64,000 bases of DNA from Prevotella nigrescens (lineage in GTDB: Bacteria; Bacteroidota; Bacteroidia; Bacteroidales; Bacteroidaceae), in NCBI RefSeq assembly GCF_031191185.1, contig NZ_CP133465.1:250501-314500 (forward strand), given 5' to 3'. A model generated the notes under the pieces. The model was not told the origin of the DNA and made no database searches. It was given only the letters and a program-made list of their open reading frames with translations. How positions within the stretch are numbered: the stretch's first letter is position 1; each line of letters opens with the position of its first letter. The position numbers were made by a program, and so were the translations under genes. Shown in pieces: positions 26,952 to 34,938 of the stretch.

Positions 26952-28379
26952 GTCCTCCCTTATAAACCTAATATTCCGCTGATTCATAGTATATTATACT
27001 TTAAATTATTTGCTCATATCTGCAAGTTTTTGTACCTTTACATTATAAATCTTGCAGATATTTATGCTTAAACGTACATCCAAACAGCTCTCTTTGTTCT
27101 CTTCTTTAGAGGACATGCTTAGCCATGAACATCCCCTTTTCCAACTTAGTAATAAGATTAATTGGGAATGTTTTGAAAATGCTTTCTCTCCATTGTATTG
27201 CAGTACTAATGGTCGCCCTGCCCATGCTATTCGCCTGATGTGTGGTCTTTTAATTTTAAAACATTTGCGTAATGTGTCAGATGAAATGGTGGTTTCTCAA
27301 TGGAGCGAGAATGCCTACTACCAATACTTCTGTGGTGGACTTGAATTTATGCCAAAAGAGCCCTGTGACGCTTCCGAGTTAGTTCACTTCAGAAATCGTA
27401 TAGGTGAGGAAGGTATGGAGTTAATATTAGCAGAAAGTATCCGTGTTAATACCGACCATGATGACGAAGATCATTTTGATACTGCTTTCATTGATTCTAC
27501 TGTACAGGAGAAGAATATAACCTATCCTACAGATGCGAAGTTGCATAAAAAGATAATCAAAAATGTTCTGAAGATAGTTCATGACAAGAGTCTTCCTCTA
27601 CGGCAGAGTTATATGCGTACGCTGAAAGGAATTTACCGTTCCCAACGTTTTCGTAATCATCCCAAGAATCGTAAGAAAGCTCTTAAGGCAGATAGGCAAC
27701 TCAAGACCATAGCAGGTAGATTAGTAAGAGAGCTAGAGCGTAATCTTGGGAGAAGGAAAGGATATGAGAAGATGTTTGAGCTATATTACAAAGTTCTTTC
27801 TCAGAATAGGAAGTCAAAGAACAAAGTATATTCTCTGCACGAACCAGATGTAGTTTGCATCAGCAAAGGTAAGGAGCATAAGCAATATGAGTTTGGCAAT
27901 AAAGTATCTATTCTTCGCTCATGGTCAGGACTTATTCTTGGTGCATGTTCTTTTAGGAATGAATATGATGGGCATACTATCGAAAAGACGCTAGAACAAA
28001 CCCAAAGGATGATAGGAAGGAAGGTTGATAAGTTAGCAGGAGATAGAGGGTATAGAGGTATAAAGCAGATTGGGAAGACAAAGATACTCATCCCAGACAC
28101 TCCTAAAGCTAAAGACAGCTACTACCAAAAGAGAAAGAAACACAAGCTGTTTTGTAAACGAGCTGGTATAGAGCCAACGATGGGACATCTTAAAGCAGAC
28201 CACCGATTATCTCGCAACTTTTATAAAGGTGTGAAAGGAGATGCTATCAATGTATTATTAGCTGCGGCAGCATATAACTTCAAAAGAGCTATGAGAGTTC
28301 TTTTGTACCTTATAAAAAGAATCAGTATAAAGCTTGTCAGTACAAACTTTATGCTGAAATATAGTTTTTAAGGGACGAC
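26952..28379 (+). mobile_element. IS5-type insertion sequence, copy B (1428 bp)
   Basis: The left end is GTCCTCCCTTATAAACCT and the right end (inward) GTCGTCCCTTAAAAACTA, with TA on both flanks (26950-26951, 28380-28381). The length equals that of copy A. It is inserted in the phage portal remnant. Confidence 0.92.
27064..28371 (+). CDS. IS5-family transposase (copy B)
   Basis: 435 residues, with the same domain order and DDE residues as copy A (FIDSTVQEKN, LAGDRGYRG, KRAGIEPTMGHLKADHRL). It differs from the other copies at more positions (for example KSLPLRQSYMRT and GRRKGYEKMFELYYKVL), so it is the most diverged of the four. It is intact. Confidence 0.92.
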   Translation: MLKRTSKQLSLFSSLEDMLSHEHPLFQLSNKINWECFENAFSPLYCSTNGRPAHAIRLMCGLLILKHLRNVSDEMVVSQWSENAYYQYFCGGLEFMPKEPCDASELVHFRNRIGEEGMELILAESIRVNTDHDDEDHFDTAFIDSTVQEKNITYPTDAKLHKKIIKNVLKIVHDKSLPLRQSYMRTLKGIYRSQRFRNHPKNRKKALKADRQLKTIAGRLVRELERNLGRRKGYEKMFELYYKVLSQNRKSKNKVYSLHEPDVVCISKGKEHKQYEFGNKVSILRSWSGLILGACSFRNEYDGHTIEKTLEQTQRMIGRKVDKLAGDRGYRGIKQIGKTKILIPDTPKAKDSYYQKRKKHKLFCKRAGIEPTMGHLKADHRLSRNFYKGVKGDAINVLLAAAAYNFKRAMRVLLYLIKRISIKLVSTNFMLKYSF

Positions 28380-28721
28380 TAATTATGTTTCTCTAATTTT
28401 TATATTATAATCTTCTTTTTTATAATATAAAAGTGCCGAATTTATAATAAGGAAAAATCTTTTTTTTCATTATAAGTTTTCGACCGTTCATAACAGTCTT
28501 GTTTTTAGTGGTTTAAATTTATCTGGTTATATCTGTATCATTCCACCTTTCTGCCATATTTTTTGTATGGGCAACACACTTTCGAAAAAAATGATAGGTA
28601 GCAAACCATAAACTAACGGTATGTTTATGTATTAATAGAAACTAATTTTGAGCATGTGAATTAGGTTTCGGATAGAATATTAGAAAGTTTTAAGCCGACA
28701 AAAGAGATGAAAAAGGGGAAA

Positions 28722-28760
28722 TAAAAACAGCTAATATGTAGAAAATGACATATTAGCTGA
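28722..28760 (-). terminator. Terminator after tRNA-Gln
   Basis: An 11-bp stem (CAGCTAATATG and its complement) is followed by TTTTTAT on the minus strand, 19 bases downstream of the tRNA. The preceding 28380-28721 stretch is AT-rich with no gene that I can support. Confidence 0.8.
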
Positions 28761-28778
28761 ACCTATCCTTAAATAAGT

Positions 28779-28848
28779 TGTCCTAAGCGGATTCGAACCA
28801 CTACAAACAGAACCAAAACCTGTTGTGCTACCATTACACCATAGGACA
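28779..28848 (-). tRNA. tRNA-Gln (TTG)
   Basis: On the minus strand the acceptor arms TGTCCTA and TAGGACA pair over seven bases. The D-arm contains GTAATGGTAGCAC, the anticodon loop is TTTTGGT (anticodon TTG) closed by ACAGG/TCTGT, and the T-loop is TTCGAAT. The CCA end is not encoded. Confidence 0.93.
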
Positions 28849-29065
28849 ATTGCGAGTGCAAAAATAGTGCTTTTTTAGTTTATGTACAAACTTTTTGCTA
28901 AAAAAATGCGGTTTTTGTGCATTTAGCATAAAAAAATGGTGATTTATTCATTGTCGTCTTCTAATGTGTATGATGTTATTATCGCCCTTTATTAGGTATT
29001 TAGCAAAACAAATAAACCAATTGTTTGTGCCATAAAATTGCCCACTTGTTGCATACGGTTTGAAT

Positions 29066-30223
29066 TTACACCACCACACTTTTTGCTTTTTTTCTGTATT
29101 GTCCTGGTGCACAACCTTTCATTTTTTTAAAAAACTTATTGAACTGTACTTGCGACGAAAAACCGAAGGCGAAAGCTATTTCCTGAATGTTTTGAGTAGT
29201 CCCTATAAGATAGGTTTCCACCTCTTTTATAATGTAATCGTCTATAAGTTGTTTTGGTGTTCGTCCTGCAACACGTCTGGTTATTTGTGCTAAATAGCGA
29301 GGTGTTACATTTAGCGCATCGGCATAGAAGCGCACTTCGCCCGTTTTACGATGATTGGCAGCAATGTTATCCATAAGTTGGTTGTATAGTTCCAACATTC
29401 TGTCGGAAATTGTTTGTTGTGGCAAATCGCTGCTATGGTCGAGCAGTCGGACATTTGTGCCAAGATTAGAGTCGGCAGAACGCAAAATAAGTTGGCACAT
29501 ATAGTCAGATGCCTTTCCAATAGCTTGTTCTACACTGTTTCCAGCACACAAATTAACTGCAACTGCCGATGTAAATGCTCCGCCCGAACCGTGAGTAATG
29601 CGGTCTATAAAGCCAGGTCGGGTGTAAAAGTGTGCCGTTTTGTTTTTCTCTACCAATACATCGGTAAACGATGCTTTAGTAACAATTCCTCCTTGCAACA
29701 CAACAGACGCACTTCCTAATTGCAGAATTTTTCGTGCCAATAGTTCCAAAGCCTCGTTGCTGTGTGTTTCTTTTTCGTGCAACATATAGGCAGCACTATT
29801 TTGTTGCATAATAACAATGCTGCTTAATGGAAAAAGACGTTGCACCACAGCATTAACCACTTCGTTCGGCATAAGCATTTTGCCACTACTACTAATAATA
29901 ACGGCATCTAAAACCACAAATTCAGGTTTGTATTTACGCAGCAAGTGTTCAACGGCAATTACTTGTTCTACATTTCTAAGCATACCAATCTTCACAGCAT
30001 TGGGTTTTAAATCGTTCAACACCGCACAAATTTGCAAATTCAGCACTTCGGCAGGAATGTCGTATAATTGCCGAATGCCTTCCGAATCTTGTGCAGTAAC
30101 CGAAGTTATTGCAGTAGCCGCATACGCTCCTAACATAGTTATGGTTTTAATATCGGCTTGAATTCCCGAACCGCCCGTACTGTCCGAGCCAGTTATAGTA
30201 AGAATGGTGGTTTTTCTTTCCAT
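29066..30223 (-). CDS. ThiD-like kinase domain fused to AraC DNA-binding domain
   Basis: A 385-residue protein. Residues 1-260 are ThiD/PdxK-like (ribokinase fold): GSDSTGGSGIQADIKT at 12-27, AITSVTAQDS at 38-47, VKIGML at 77-82, VVLDAVIISSSGKML near 103-117. Residues 290-380 are an AraC-type domain with two helix-turn-helix units (ALNVTPRYLAQITRRVAGRTPKQ and IQEIAFAFGFSSQVQFNKFFKKMKGCAPGQYR). The substrate side matches the family, but the anion-hole motif HGTGC reads HGSGG (211-215), so the catalytic cysteine is glycine. The usual TPN loop reads MQQN, and the KGGH motif reads QGGI. I infer a regulator that binds HMP or a B6 vitamer, perhaps without phosphorylating it. The start lies 24 bases after the xerD stop, so co-transcription is likely. 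Confidence 0.85.
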   Translation of the reverse strand: MERKTTILTITGSDSTGGSGIQADIKTITMLGAYAATAITSVTAQDSEGIRQLYDIPAEVLNLQICAVLNDLKPNAVKIGMLRNVEQVIAVEHLLRKYKPEFVVLDAVIISSSGKMLMPNEVVNAVVQRLFPLSSIVIMQQNSAAYMLHEKETHSNEALELLARKILQLGSASVVLQGGIVTKASFTDVLVEKNKTAHFYTRPGFIDRITHGSGGAFTSAVAVNLCAGNSVEQAIGKASDYMCQLILRSADSNLGTNVRLLDHSSDLPQQTISDRMLELYNQLMDNIAANHRKTGEVRFYADALNVTPRYLAQITRRVAGRTPKQLIDDYIIKEVETYLIGTTQNIQEIAFAFGFSSQVQFNKFFKKMKGCAPGQYRKKAKSVVV

Positions 30224-30247
30224 AGTTGGTGTGTAAACAAGAGTTTG

Positions 30248-31177
30248 TTACTGGTGTTGTTGTTTGTAAGCAATGTTTCGTGGGTGATGTTCCAGAATTT
30301 CTTTGCGCAGAGTAGTGGTGTCTATATGCGTATAAATTTCGGTTGTGCTAATGCTTTCGTGTCCAAGCATAGCCTGAATGGCACGCAAGTTTGCACCACC
30401 TTCGAGCAAAGCAGTGGCAAACGAGTGTCGCAATGTGTGTGGCGATATGGTTTTTTTTATGCCAGCATCTTTGGCATAATTCTTAATCATTATCAAAATC
30501 ATAGTCCGAGTGAGATGCGCACCACGTCTGTTTAAGAAAATATAATCTTCTTCTCCTTCTTTTATCTTCATAGCGTTGCGGTCGGCAAACCAAAAATCCA
30601 ATTCTTGCAAGGCTCTTGGAGAAATTGGTACCAAACGTTCTTTAGAACCTTTACCCATAACCCGCACAAATTGTTCTTCGCGATAGAGATTTGACAGTTT
30701 AAGATGGGTAAGTTCTGATACACGTAATCCGCACGAAAACAAAGTTTCTATAATGGCACGGTTTCTATGTCCTTCCCATTTAGATAAATCTATGGCACTT
30801 TCAAGCATATCAACTTCGGCAGTAGAAAGCACTTCTGGCAAATGTTGTGGTTGTTTTGGCGATTCGAGTAATTCGGTAGGGTCGGCTTCTATATATCCAT
30901 CGAGCACTAAGAAACGATAAAACTGCCTTACTCCACTTAAAATTCGAGCCAACGAACGGGCACCAATTCCCAAATCGCCAATAGTAGCAGCAAAGTTTTC
31001 TATATCTTCCAACTTTGCCTCTTGTGGTATTTTCTGTTCGTCGGCTAAAAACTTCAATAATTTGTCTACATCGCGAATGTAGGCTTCTAATGTATTTGGC
31101 GAATAACCTTTTTCCAACTTTAAATAGCGTAGGTACTTATGAATAAGATTAGAACTTGTTTCTTTGCTCGTTTGCAT
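30248..31177 (-). CDS. xerD: Site-specific tyrosine recombinase XerD
   Basis: 309 residues from the ATG at 31177; the open frame runs to 31288 but would cross aroQ and its promoter. A core-binding SAM-like domain covers residues 10-100 (YLRYLKLEKGYSPNTLEAYIRDVDKLLKFL). The catalytic domain shows FSCGLRVSELTHLKLSN (Arg), GKGSKERLVPI (Lys), HTLRHSFATALLEGG (His-x-x-Arg), GHESISTTEIYTHI (His and nucleophile Tyr). It resolves chromosome dimers at dif with XerC; the length and motifs fit XerD of Bacteroidetes rather than a mobile-element integrase. It is divergent from aroQ. Confidence 0.9.
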   Translation of the reverse strand: MQTSKETSSNLIHKYLRYLKLEKGYSPNTLEAYIRDVDKLLKFLADEQKIPQEAKLEDIENFAATIGDLGIGARSLARILSGVRQFYRFLVLDGYIEADPTELLESPKQPQHLPEVLSTAEVDMLESAIDLSKWEGHRNRAIIETLFSCGLRVSELTHLKLSNLYREEQFVRVMGKGSKERLVPISPRALQELDFWFADRNAMKIKEGEEDYIFLNRRGAHLTRTMILIMIKNYAKDAGIKKTISPHTLRHSFATALLEGGANLRAIQAMLGHESISTTEIYTHIDTTTLRKEILEHHPRNIAYKQQHQ

Positions 31178-31194
31178 ATTATTGTGTATTTTTG
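31163..31194 (+). promoter_or_regulatory. Promoter of aroQ
   Basis: TTTG at 31163-31166, 20 bases, then TATTTTTG at 31187-31194: a full match to the Bacteroidetes promoter. The aroQ ATG follows 47 bases later. It overlaps the first codons of xerD on the other strand. Confidence 0.75.
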
Positions 31195-31216
31195 CAGAGG
31201 TTGTGCCCGATGAGTG

Positions 31217-31224
31217 CAAAGTTA
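31217..31224 (-). promoter_or_regulatory. Possible -7 box of xerD
   Basis: TAACTTTG on the minus strand, 39 bases before the xerD ATG at 31177. The -33 box would fall inside the start of aroQ and is weak. Confidence 0.5.
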
Positions 31225-31241
31225 AATAATTTCTGTGTAAT

Positions 31242-31673
31242 ATGAAAATAATCGTAGTTAATGGTCCAAACCTTAATTTGTTAGGCAAACGAGAACCCAG
31301 TATTTATGGCAAAATGCCTATGGAAAACTATCTGACAAAATTGCGTGCAATGTATGCTGATGTAGACATTGAGTACTATCAGAGCAACGTAGAGGGCGAA
31401 CTTATAAACAAGTTGCAGGAAGTGGGGTTCGCTTACGATGGTATTGTGCTGAATGCTGGGGCATATACGCATACAAGTATAGCACTGTCAGACTGTATTC
31501 GGGCTATTGCCGCGCCCGTTGTAGAGGTACATATAAGTAATGTAAATAGTCGCGAAGAATATCGTAACCATTCTATGATAGCTTCTGCTTGTATTGGAAC
31601 TATTCAGGGATTTGGAATGGACAGTTATAGGCTTGCAGTGGAAGCTTTGAAAACTATAAATGCCAATTCTTAA
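31242..31673 (+). CDS. aroQ: 3-dehydroquinate dehydratase, type II
   Basis: 143 residues, the normal length of the dodecameric type II enzyme. It removes water from 3-dehydroquinate in the shikimate pathway. Signature residues are visible: GPNLNLLGKREPSIYG (with the catalytic Arg loop and Tyr), YYQSNVEGEL, LNAGAYTHTSIALSD (Asn/His region) and VEVHISNVNSREEYR. The O-methyltransferase gene follows after 18 bases, so both probably share the promoter at 31163-31194. Confidence 0.95.
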   Translation: MKIIVVNGPNLNLLGKREPSIYGKMPMENYLTKLRAMYADVDIEYYQSNVEGELINKLQEVGFAYDGIVLNAGAYTHTSIALSDCIRAIAAPVVEVHISNVNSREEYRNHSMIASACIGTIQGFGMDSYRLAVEALKTINANS

Positions 31674-31691
31674 AAGCAAAAAGGCAAACAA

Positions 31692-32330
31692 ATGACGGAA
31701 ACCGAACAGATAGATAAGTACATTTTAGACCATATTGCCCCGGAAGGCGGCTATTTGTACCGACTTTACCGAGCAACCAACATACACACCATTCACGGAC
31801 GAATGGCAAGTGGGCATTTGCAAGGGCGATTATTAAAAATGTTGGTACAAATGGTTCAGCCCAAAAACGTATTGGAAGTGGGAACGTTCAGCGGATATTC
31901 TGCCATTTGTATTGCTGAAGGTCTGCCAGACGACGGCAAACTCTATACTTTTGAAATAAATGACGAGATGGAAGATTTTACACGTCCGTGGATAGAAGGG
32001 TGTGAAGTAGCCGACAAAATAGACTTTCGCATTGGCGATGCTAATATAGAAGCACCAAAGTTAGGCATTACTTTCGATATGGTTTTTGTGGACGGCGACA
32101 AGCGAACTTATTTGGAAACTTACGAAACCGTGCTAAAAATGTTGCGTCCTGGAGGTTATATTCTTGCCGATAATACGCTGTGGGACGGACACGTTACCGA
32201 TAAGGCTTACGAACACGACCATCAAACGCAAGGCATTCGCAAGTTCAACGACTTTGTAGCAAACGACACTCGGGTAGAAAATGTAATACTGCCTTTGCGC
32301 GATGGGCTGACAATTGTGCGGAAGAAGTAA
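31692..32330 (+). CDS. SAM-dependent O-methyltransferase
   Basis: 212 residues of the class I methyltransferase fold, CCoAOMT-like O-methyltransferase family 3. The SAM site is VLEVGTFSGYSAICIAEGL (about 59-77), followed by YTFEINDEME, FDMVFVDGDKRTYLETYE and GGYILADNTLWDGHV, where the Asp residues of the metal site lie. The substrate, probably a catechol-like compound, is not known in Bacteroidetes. It is translated right after aroQ, though no pathway link is evident. Confidence 0.88.
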   Translation: MTETEQIDKYILDHIAPEGGYLYRLYRATNIHTIHGRMASGHLQGRLLKMLVQMVQPKNVLEVGTFSGYSAICIAEGLPDDGKLYTFEINDEMEDFTRPWIEGCEVADKIDFRIGDANIEAPKLGITFDMVFVDGDKRTYLETYETVLKMLRPGGYILADNTLWDGHVTDKAYEHDHQTQGIRKFNDFVANDTRVENVILPLRDGLTIVRKK

Positions 32331-32359
32331 GGGCAGAAAGTGTTTATATTCTGAAATAA

Positions 32360-32397
32360 AAGAAAAGAAAAAAGAGGCGCACCAATATAGTGCGCCC
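32360..32397 (-). terminator. Terminator of kbl
   Basis: The stem GGCGCAC/GTGCGCC with a seven-base loop is followed on the minus strand by TCTTTTTTCTTTTC. It separates the convergent methyltransferase and kbl genes. Confidence 0.85.
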
Positions 32398-32442
32398 CGA
32401 ACATAATTTAATTCAAATGAAAGAGTTGTATTTATTAACCTT

Positions 32443-33630
32443 TTATTTCAGCACACCAAGTTCCTTGCCAATCTTAATGAAAGCGTTAATGCACTTGTCT
32501 AACTGTTCACGATTGTGCCCTGCGGAAATCTGAACACGAATACGAGCTTCGTTCTTTGGTACTACTGGATAGTAGAAACCTGTAACGTAGATGCCTTCTT
32601 CGAGCATCTTTGAAGCGTAAACTTGTGAGAGTTTCGCATCGTAGAGCATAACAGCGCAGATAGCACTTTGTGTAGGTTTAATATCGAAACCTGCAGCTAT
32701 CATTTTTTCGCGGAAGTAATTTACGTTTTCAACCAACTTGTCGTGCAATTCGTTGCTTTCTTTCAGCATTTTGAAAACTTCGAGACTTGCACCGATAATG
32801 CTTGGAGCCAGCGAATTTGAGAAGAGGTAAGGACGGCTGCTCTGACGAAGCATATCTATTATCTCTTTGCGACCAGTAGTGAAACCACCAAGTGCACCGC
32901 CAAATGCTTTGCCAAGTGTGCCTGTGTAAATATCAACACGACCGTAAGTCTTGCAAAGTTCGCTAACACCGTGTCCAGTTTCGCCAACCACACCTGCAGA
33001 GTGGCTTTCGTCTACCATAACAAGTGCATCGTATTTTTCTGCCAAATCGCAAATCTTGTCCATCGGAGCAACATTGCCGTCCATAGAGAAAACACCATCG
33101 GTAACAACAATGCGGAAACGTTGAGCCTGTGCTTCCTGCAAACATTTCTCCAATTCTTCCATGTTTCCATTAGCGTAACGGTAACGTTTAGCCTTGCAGA
33201 GGCGAACACCGTCTATAATAGAAGCGTGGTTCAATGCGTCAGAAATGATAGCGTCTTCTTCGTTGAACAATGCGCCGAATACACCGCCGTTAGCATCGAA
33301 ACAAGCTGCGTAGAGGATAGTATCTTCTGTTTTGAAGTAATCGGAAATGGCAGCTTCAAGTTCCTTATGAATGTCTTGTGTTCCGCAGATAAAACGTACT
33401 GAAGACATGCCGAAGCCACGCTTGTCCATCATTTTCTTCGCACCTTCTATAAGGCGTGGGTGGTTAGACAAGCCGAGATAGTTGTTTGCACAGAAGTTCA
33501 GTACCTTCTTTCCCTTCACTAAGATTTCAGCTTGCTGTGGTCCTTCAATAATACGTTCTTCCTTGTAAAGACCTGCATCTTTAAGTCCTGCGAGTGAATC
33601 GCAGAGATGTTGTTTCATTTTACCATACAT
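32443..33630 (-). CDS. kbl: Glycine C-acetyltransferase (2-amino-3-ketobutyrate CoA ligase)
   Basis: 395 residues, a PLP enzyme of the alpha-oxoamine synthase family. It splits 2-amino-3-ketobutyrate with CoA into glycine and acetyl-CoA. Motifs: LNFCANNYLGLSNHP, FGMSSVRFICGTQDIHKELE, VVTDGVFSMDGNVAPM, VMVDESHSAGVVG and the PLP lysine in TGTLGKAFGG. It is divergent from tdh at 33815; the two products act in sequence, so the shared 184-base region is a sensible control point. GACCTTTG at 33658-33665 on the minus strand is a weak -7 candidate. Confidence 0.94.
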   Translation of the reverse strand: MYGKMKQHLCDSLAGLKDAGLYKEERIIEGPQQAEILVKGKKVLNFCANNYLGLSNHPRLIEGAKKMMDKRGFGMSSVRFICGTQDIHKELEAAISDYFKTEDTILYAACFDANGGVFGALFNEEDAIISDALNHASIIDGVRLCKAKRYRYANGNMEELEKCLQEAQAQRFRIVVTDGVFSMDGNVAPMDKICDLAEKYDALVMVDESHSAGVVGETGHGVSELCKTYGRVDIYTGTLGKAFGGALGGFTTGRKEIIDMLRQSSRPYLFSNSLAPSIIGASLEVFKMLKESNELHDKLVENVNYFREKMIAAGFDIKPTQSAICAVMLYDAKLSQVYASKMLEEGIYVTGFYYPVVPKNEARIRVQISAGHNREQLDKCINAFIKIGKELGVLK

Positions 33631-33772
33631 AGCATAAAGTTTTTAATTATTCGCATACAAAGGTCTTCATATTTTTTGAGAAAAGGAACTGAAATACTAA
33701 TTATTTTGTAGGGAAACTGCTTTTTTATACAACATTAATACTTCTAATTTCTAAATTAATCAAAAAAGTACT

Positions 33773-33780
33773 TAACTTTG
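33773..33780 (+). promoter_or_regulatory. -7 box of tdh
   Basis: TAACTTTG, 34 bases before the ATG at 33815. No clear TTTG 19-21 bases upstream. Confidence 0.55.
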
Positions 33781-33814
33781 TGCCACAAAACGATAAAATC
33801 TATTTAATAATAAT

Positions 33815-34768
33815 ATGAAAAATATTTTAGTTGTTGGCTCTACAGGGCAGATAGGCTCAGAGCTTGTAAGAGAATTGCGCAGCATTTACGGTGGCAACAA
33901 CGTTGTTGCAGGTTTCATAAAAGGAGCAGAACCTACGGGCGAACTTCTCGAAGGTGGTCCATCGGCAGAGTGCGACGTTACAAATCCGGAAATGATAGCA
34001 GCCGTGGTGAAGAAGTACAACATTGACACCATTTACAATCTTGCTGCATTGCTCTCGGTTGTGGCAGAAGGAAAACCACGCTTGGCTTGGAAGATTGGCA
34101 TCGACGGCTTATGGAACATTCTCGAAATTGCCCGCGAAAACAAGTGCGCAGTGTTCACACCAAGCTCTATTGGTTCGTTCGGTCCAAGTACACCACACGA
34201 CATGACACCACAAGACACTGTTCAGCGTCCAGGCACAATTTACGGAGTTTCTAAGGTAACTACCGAGTTGCTTTCAGACTACTACCAGAAGAAGTACGGC
34301 GTAGACACACGTTCGGTACGCTTCCCAGGTATTATTTCATACGTAACTCCTCCAGGTGGTGGTACAACCGATTACGCTGTAGATATTTATTATTCAGCAG
34401 TGAAAGGTGAAAAGTTTGTTTGTCCTATCAAGAAAGGCACCTACATGGATATGATGTATATGCCCGATGCATTGCACGCTGCAATATCTTTAATGGAAGC
34501 CGACCCGACAAAGCTTATCCATCACAATGGTTTCAACGTTGCTGCCATGAGTTTCGAGCCGGAAGAGATATTTGCAGAAATAAAGAAACACAAGCCAAAC
34601 TTTGAGATGGTTTACGATGTAGACCCATTGAAGCAAGGTATTGCCGACAGTTGGCCCGACCGTTTGGACGATTCTTGCGCCCGCAGCGAATGGAACTGGA
34701 AGCCTAAGTACGACCTCAAGAGTATGACCGTAGATATGCTTGAACAGCTCAGCAAGAAACTTCTATAA
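33815..34768 (+). CDS. L-threonine 3-dehydrogenase, SDR type
   Basis: 317 residues of the extended short-chain dehydrogenase/epimerase fold. It has the NAD loop VGSTGQIGSEL, NLAALLSVVAEGKP, the SSIGSFG serine region and the YGVSK catalytic Tyr/Lys pair, then RFPGIISYVTPPGGGTTDYAVDIYY, which is typical of the SDR-type threonine dehydrogenase as opposed to the zinc MDR type. It oxidises L-threonine to 2-amino-3-ketobutyrate. The partner kbl is divergent and adjacent, which strongly supports the assignment. Confidence 0.92.
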   Translation: MKNILVVGSTGQIGSELVRELRSIYGGNNVVAGFIKGAEPTGELLEGGPSAECDVTNPEMIAAVVKKYNIDTIYNLAALLSVVAEGKPRLAWKIGIDGLWNILEIARENKCAVFTPSSIGSFGPSTPHDMTPQDTVQRPGTIYGVSKVTTELLSDYYQKKYGVDTRSVRFPGIISYVTPPGGGTTDYAVDIYYSAVKGEKFVCPIKKGTYMDMMYMPDALHAAISLMEADPTKLIHHNGFNVAAMSFEPEEIFAEIKKHKPNFEMVYDVDPLKQGIADSWPDRLDDSCARSEWNWKPKYDLKSMTVDMLEQLSKKLL

Positions 34769-34820
34769 ACCGAAATAAGAAAAATGGGGATTTTAAAATA
34801 ATCTCTGCAAAATAAAAGGG

Positions 34821-34856
34821 AAAAGTCTGGAGGCATTTGCTTTCAGACTTTTTTAT
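34821..34856 (+). terminator. Terminator of tdh
   Basis: The stem AAAAGTCTG/CAGACTTTT is followed by TTATT, 52 bases after the tdh stop. Confidence 0.8.
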
Positions 34857-34938
34857 TCCACATCGATCATCAGGAATAGACACTCTGTCAATTTCAATGA
34901 CCGATTTAGTATTTAATATAAGTAGGATTTTAAAATTA

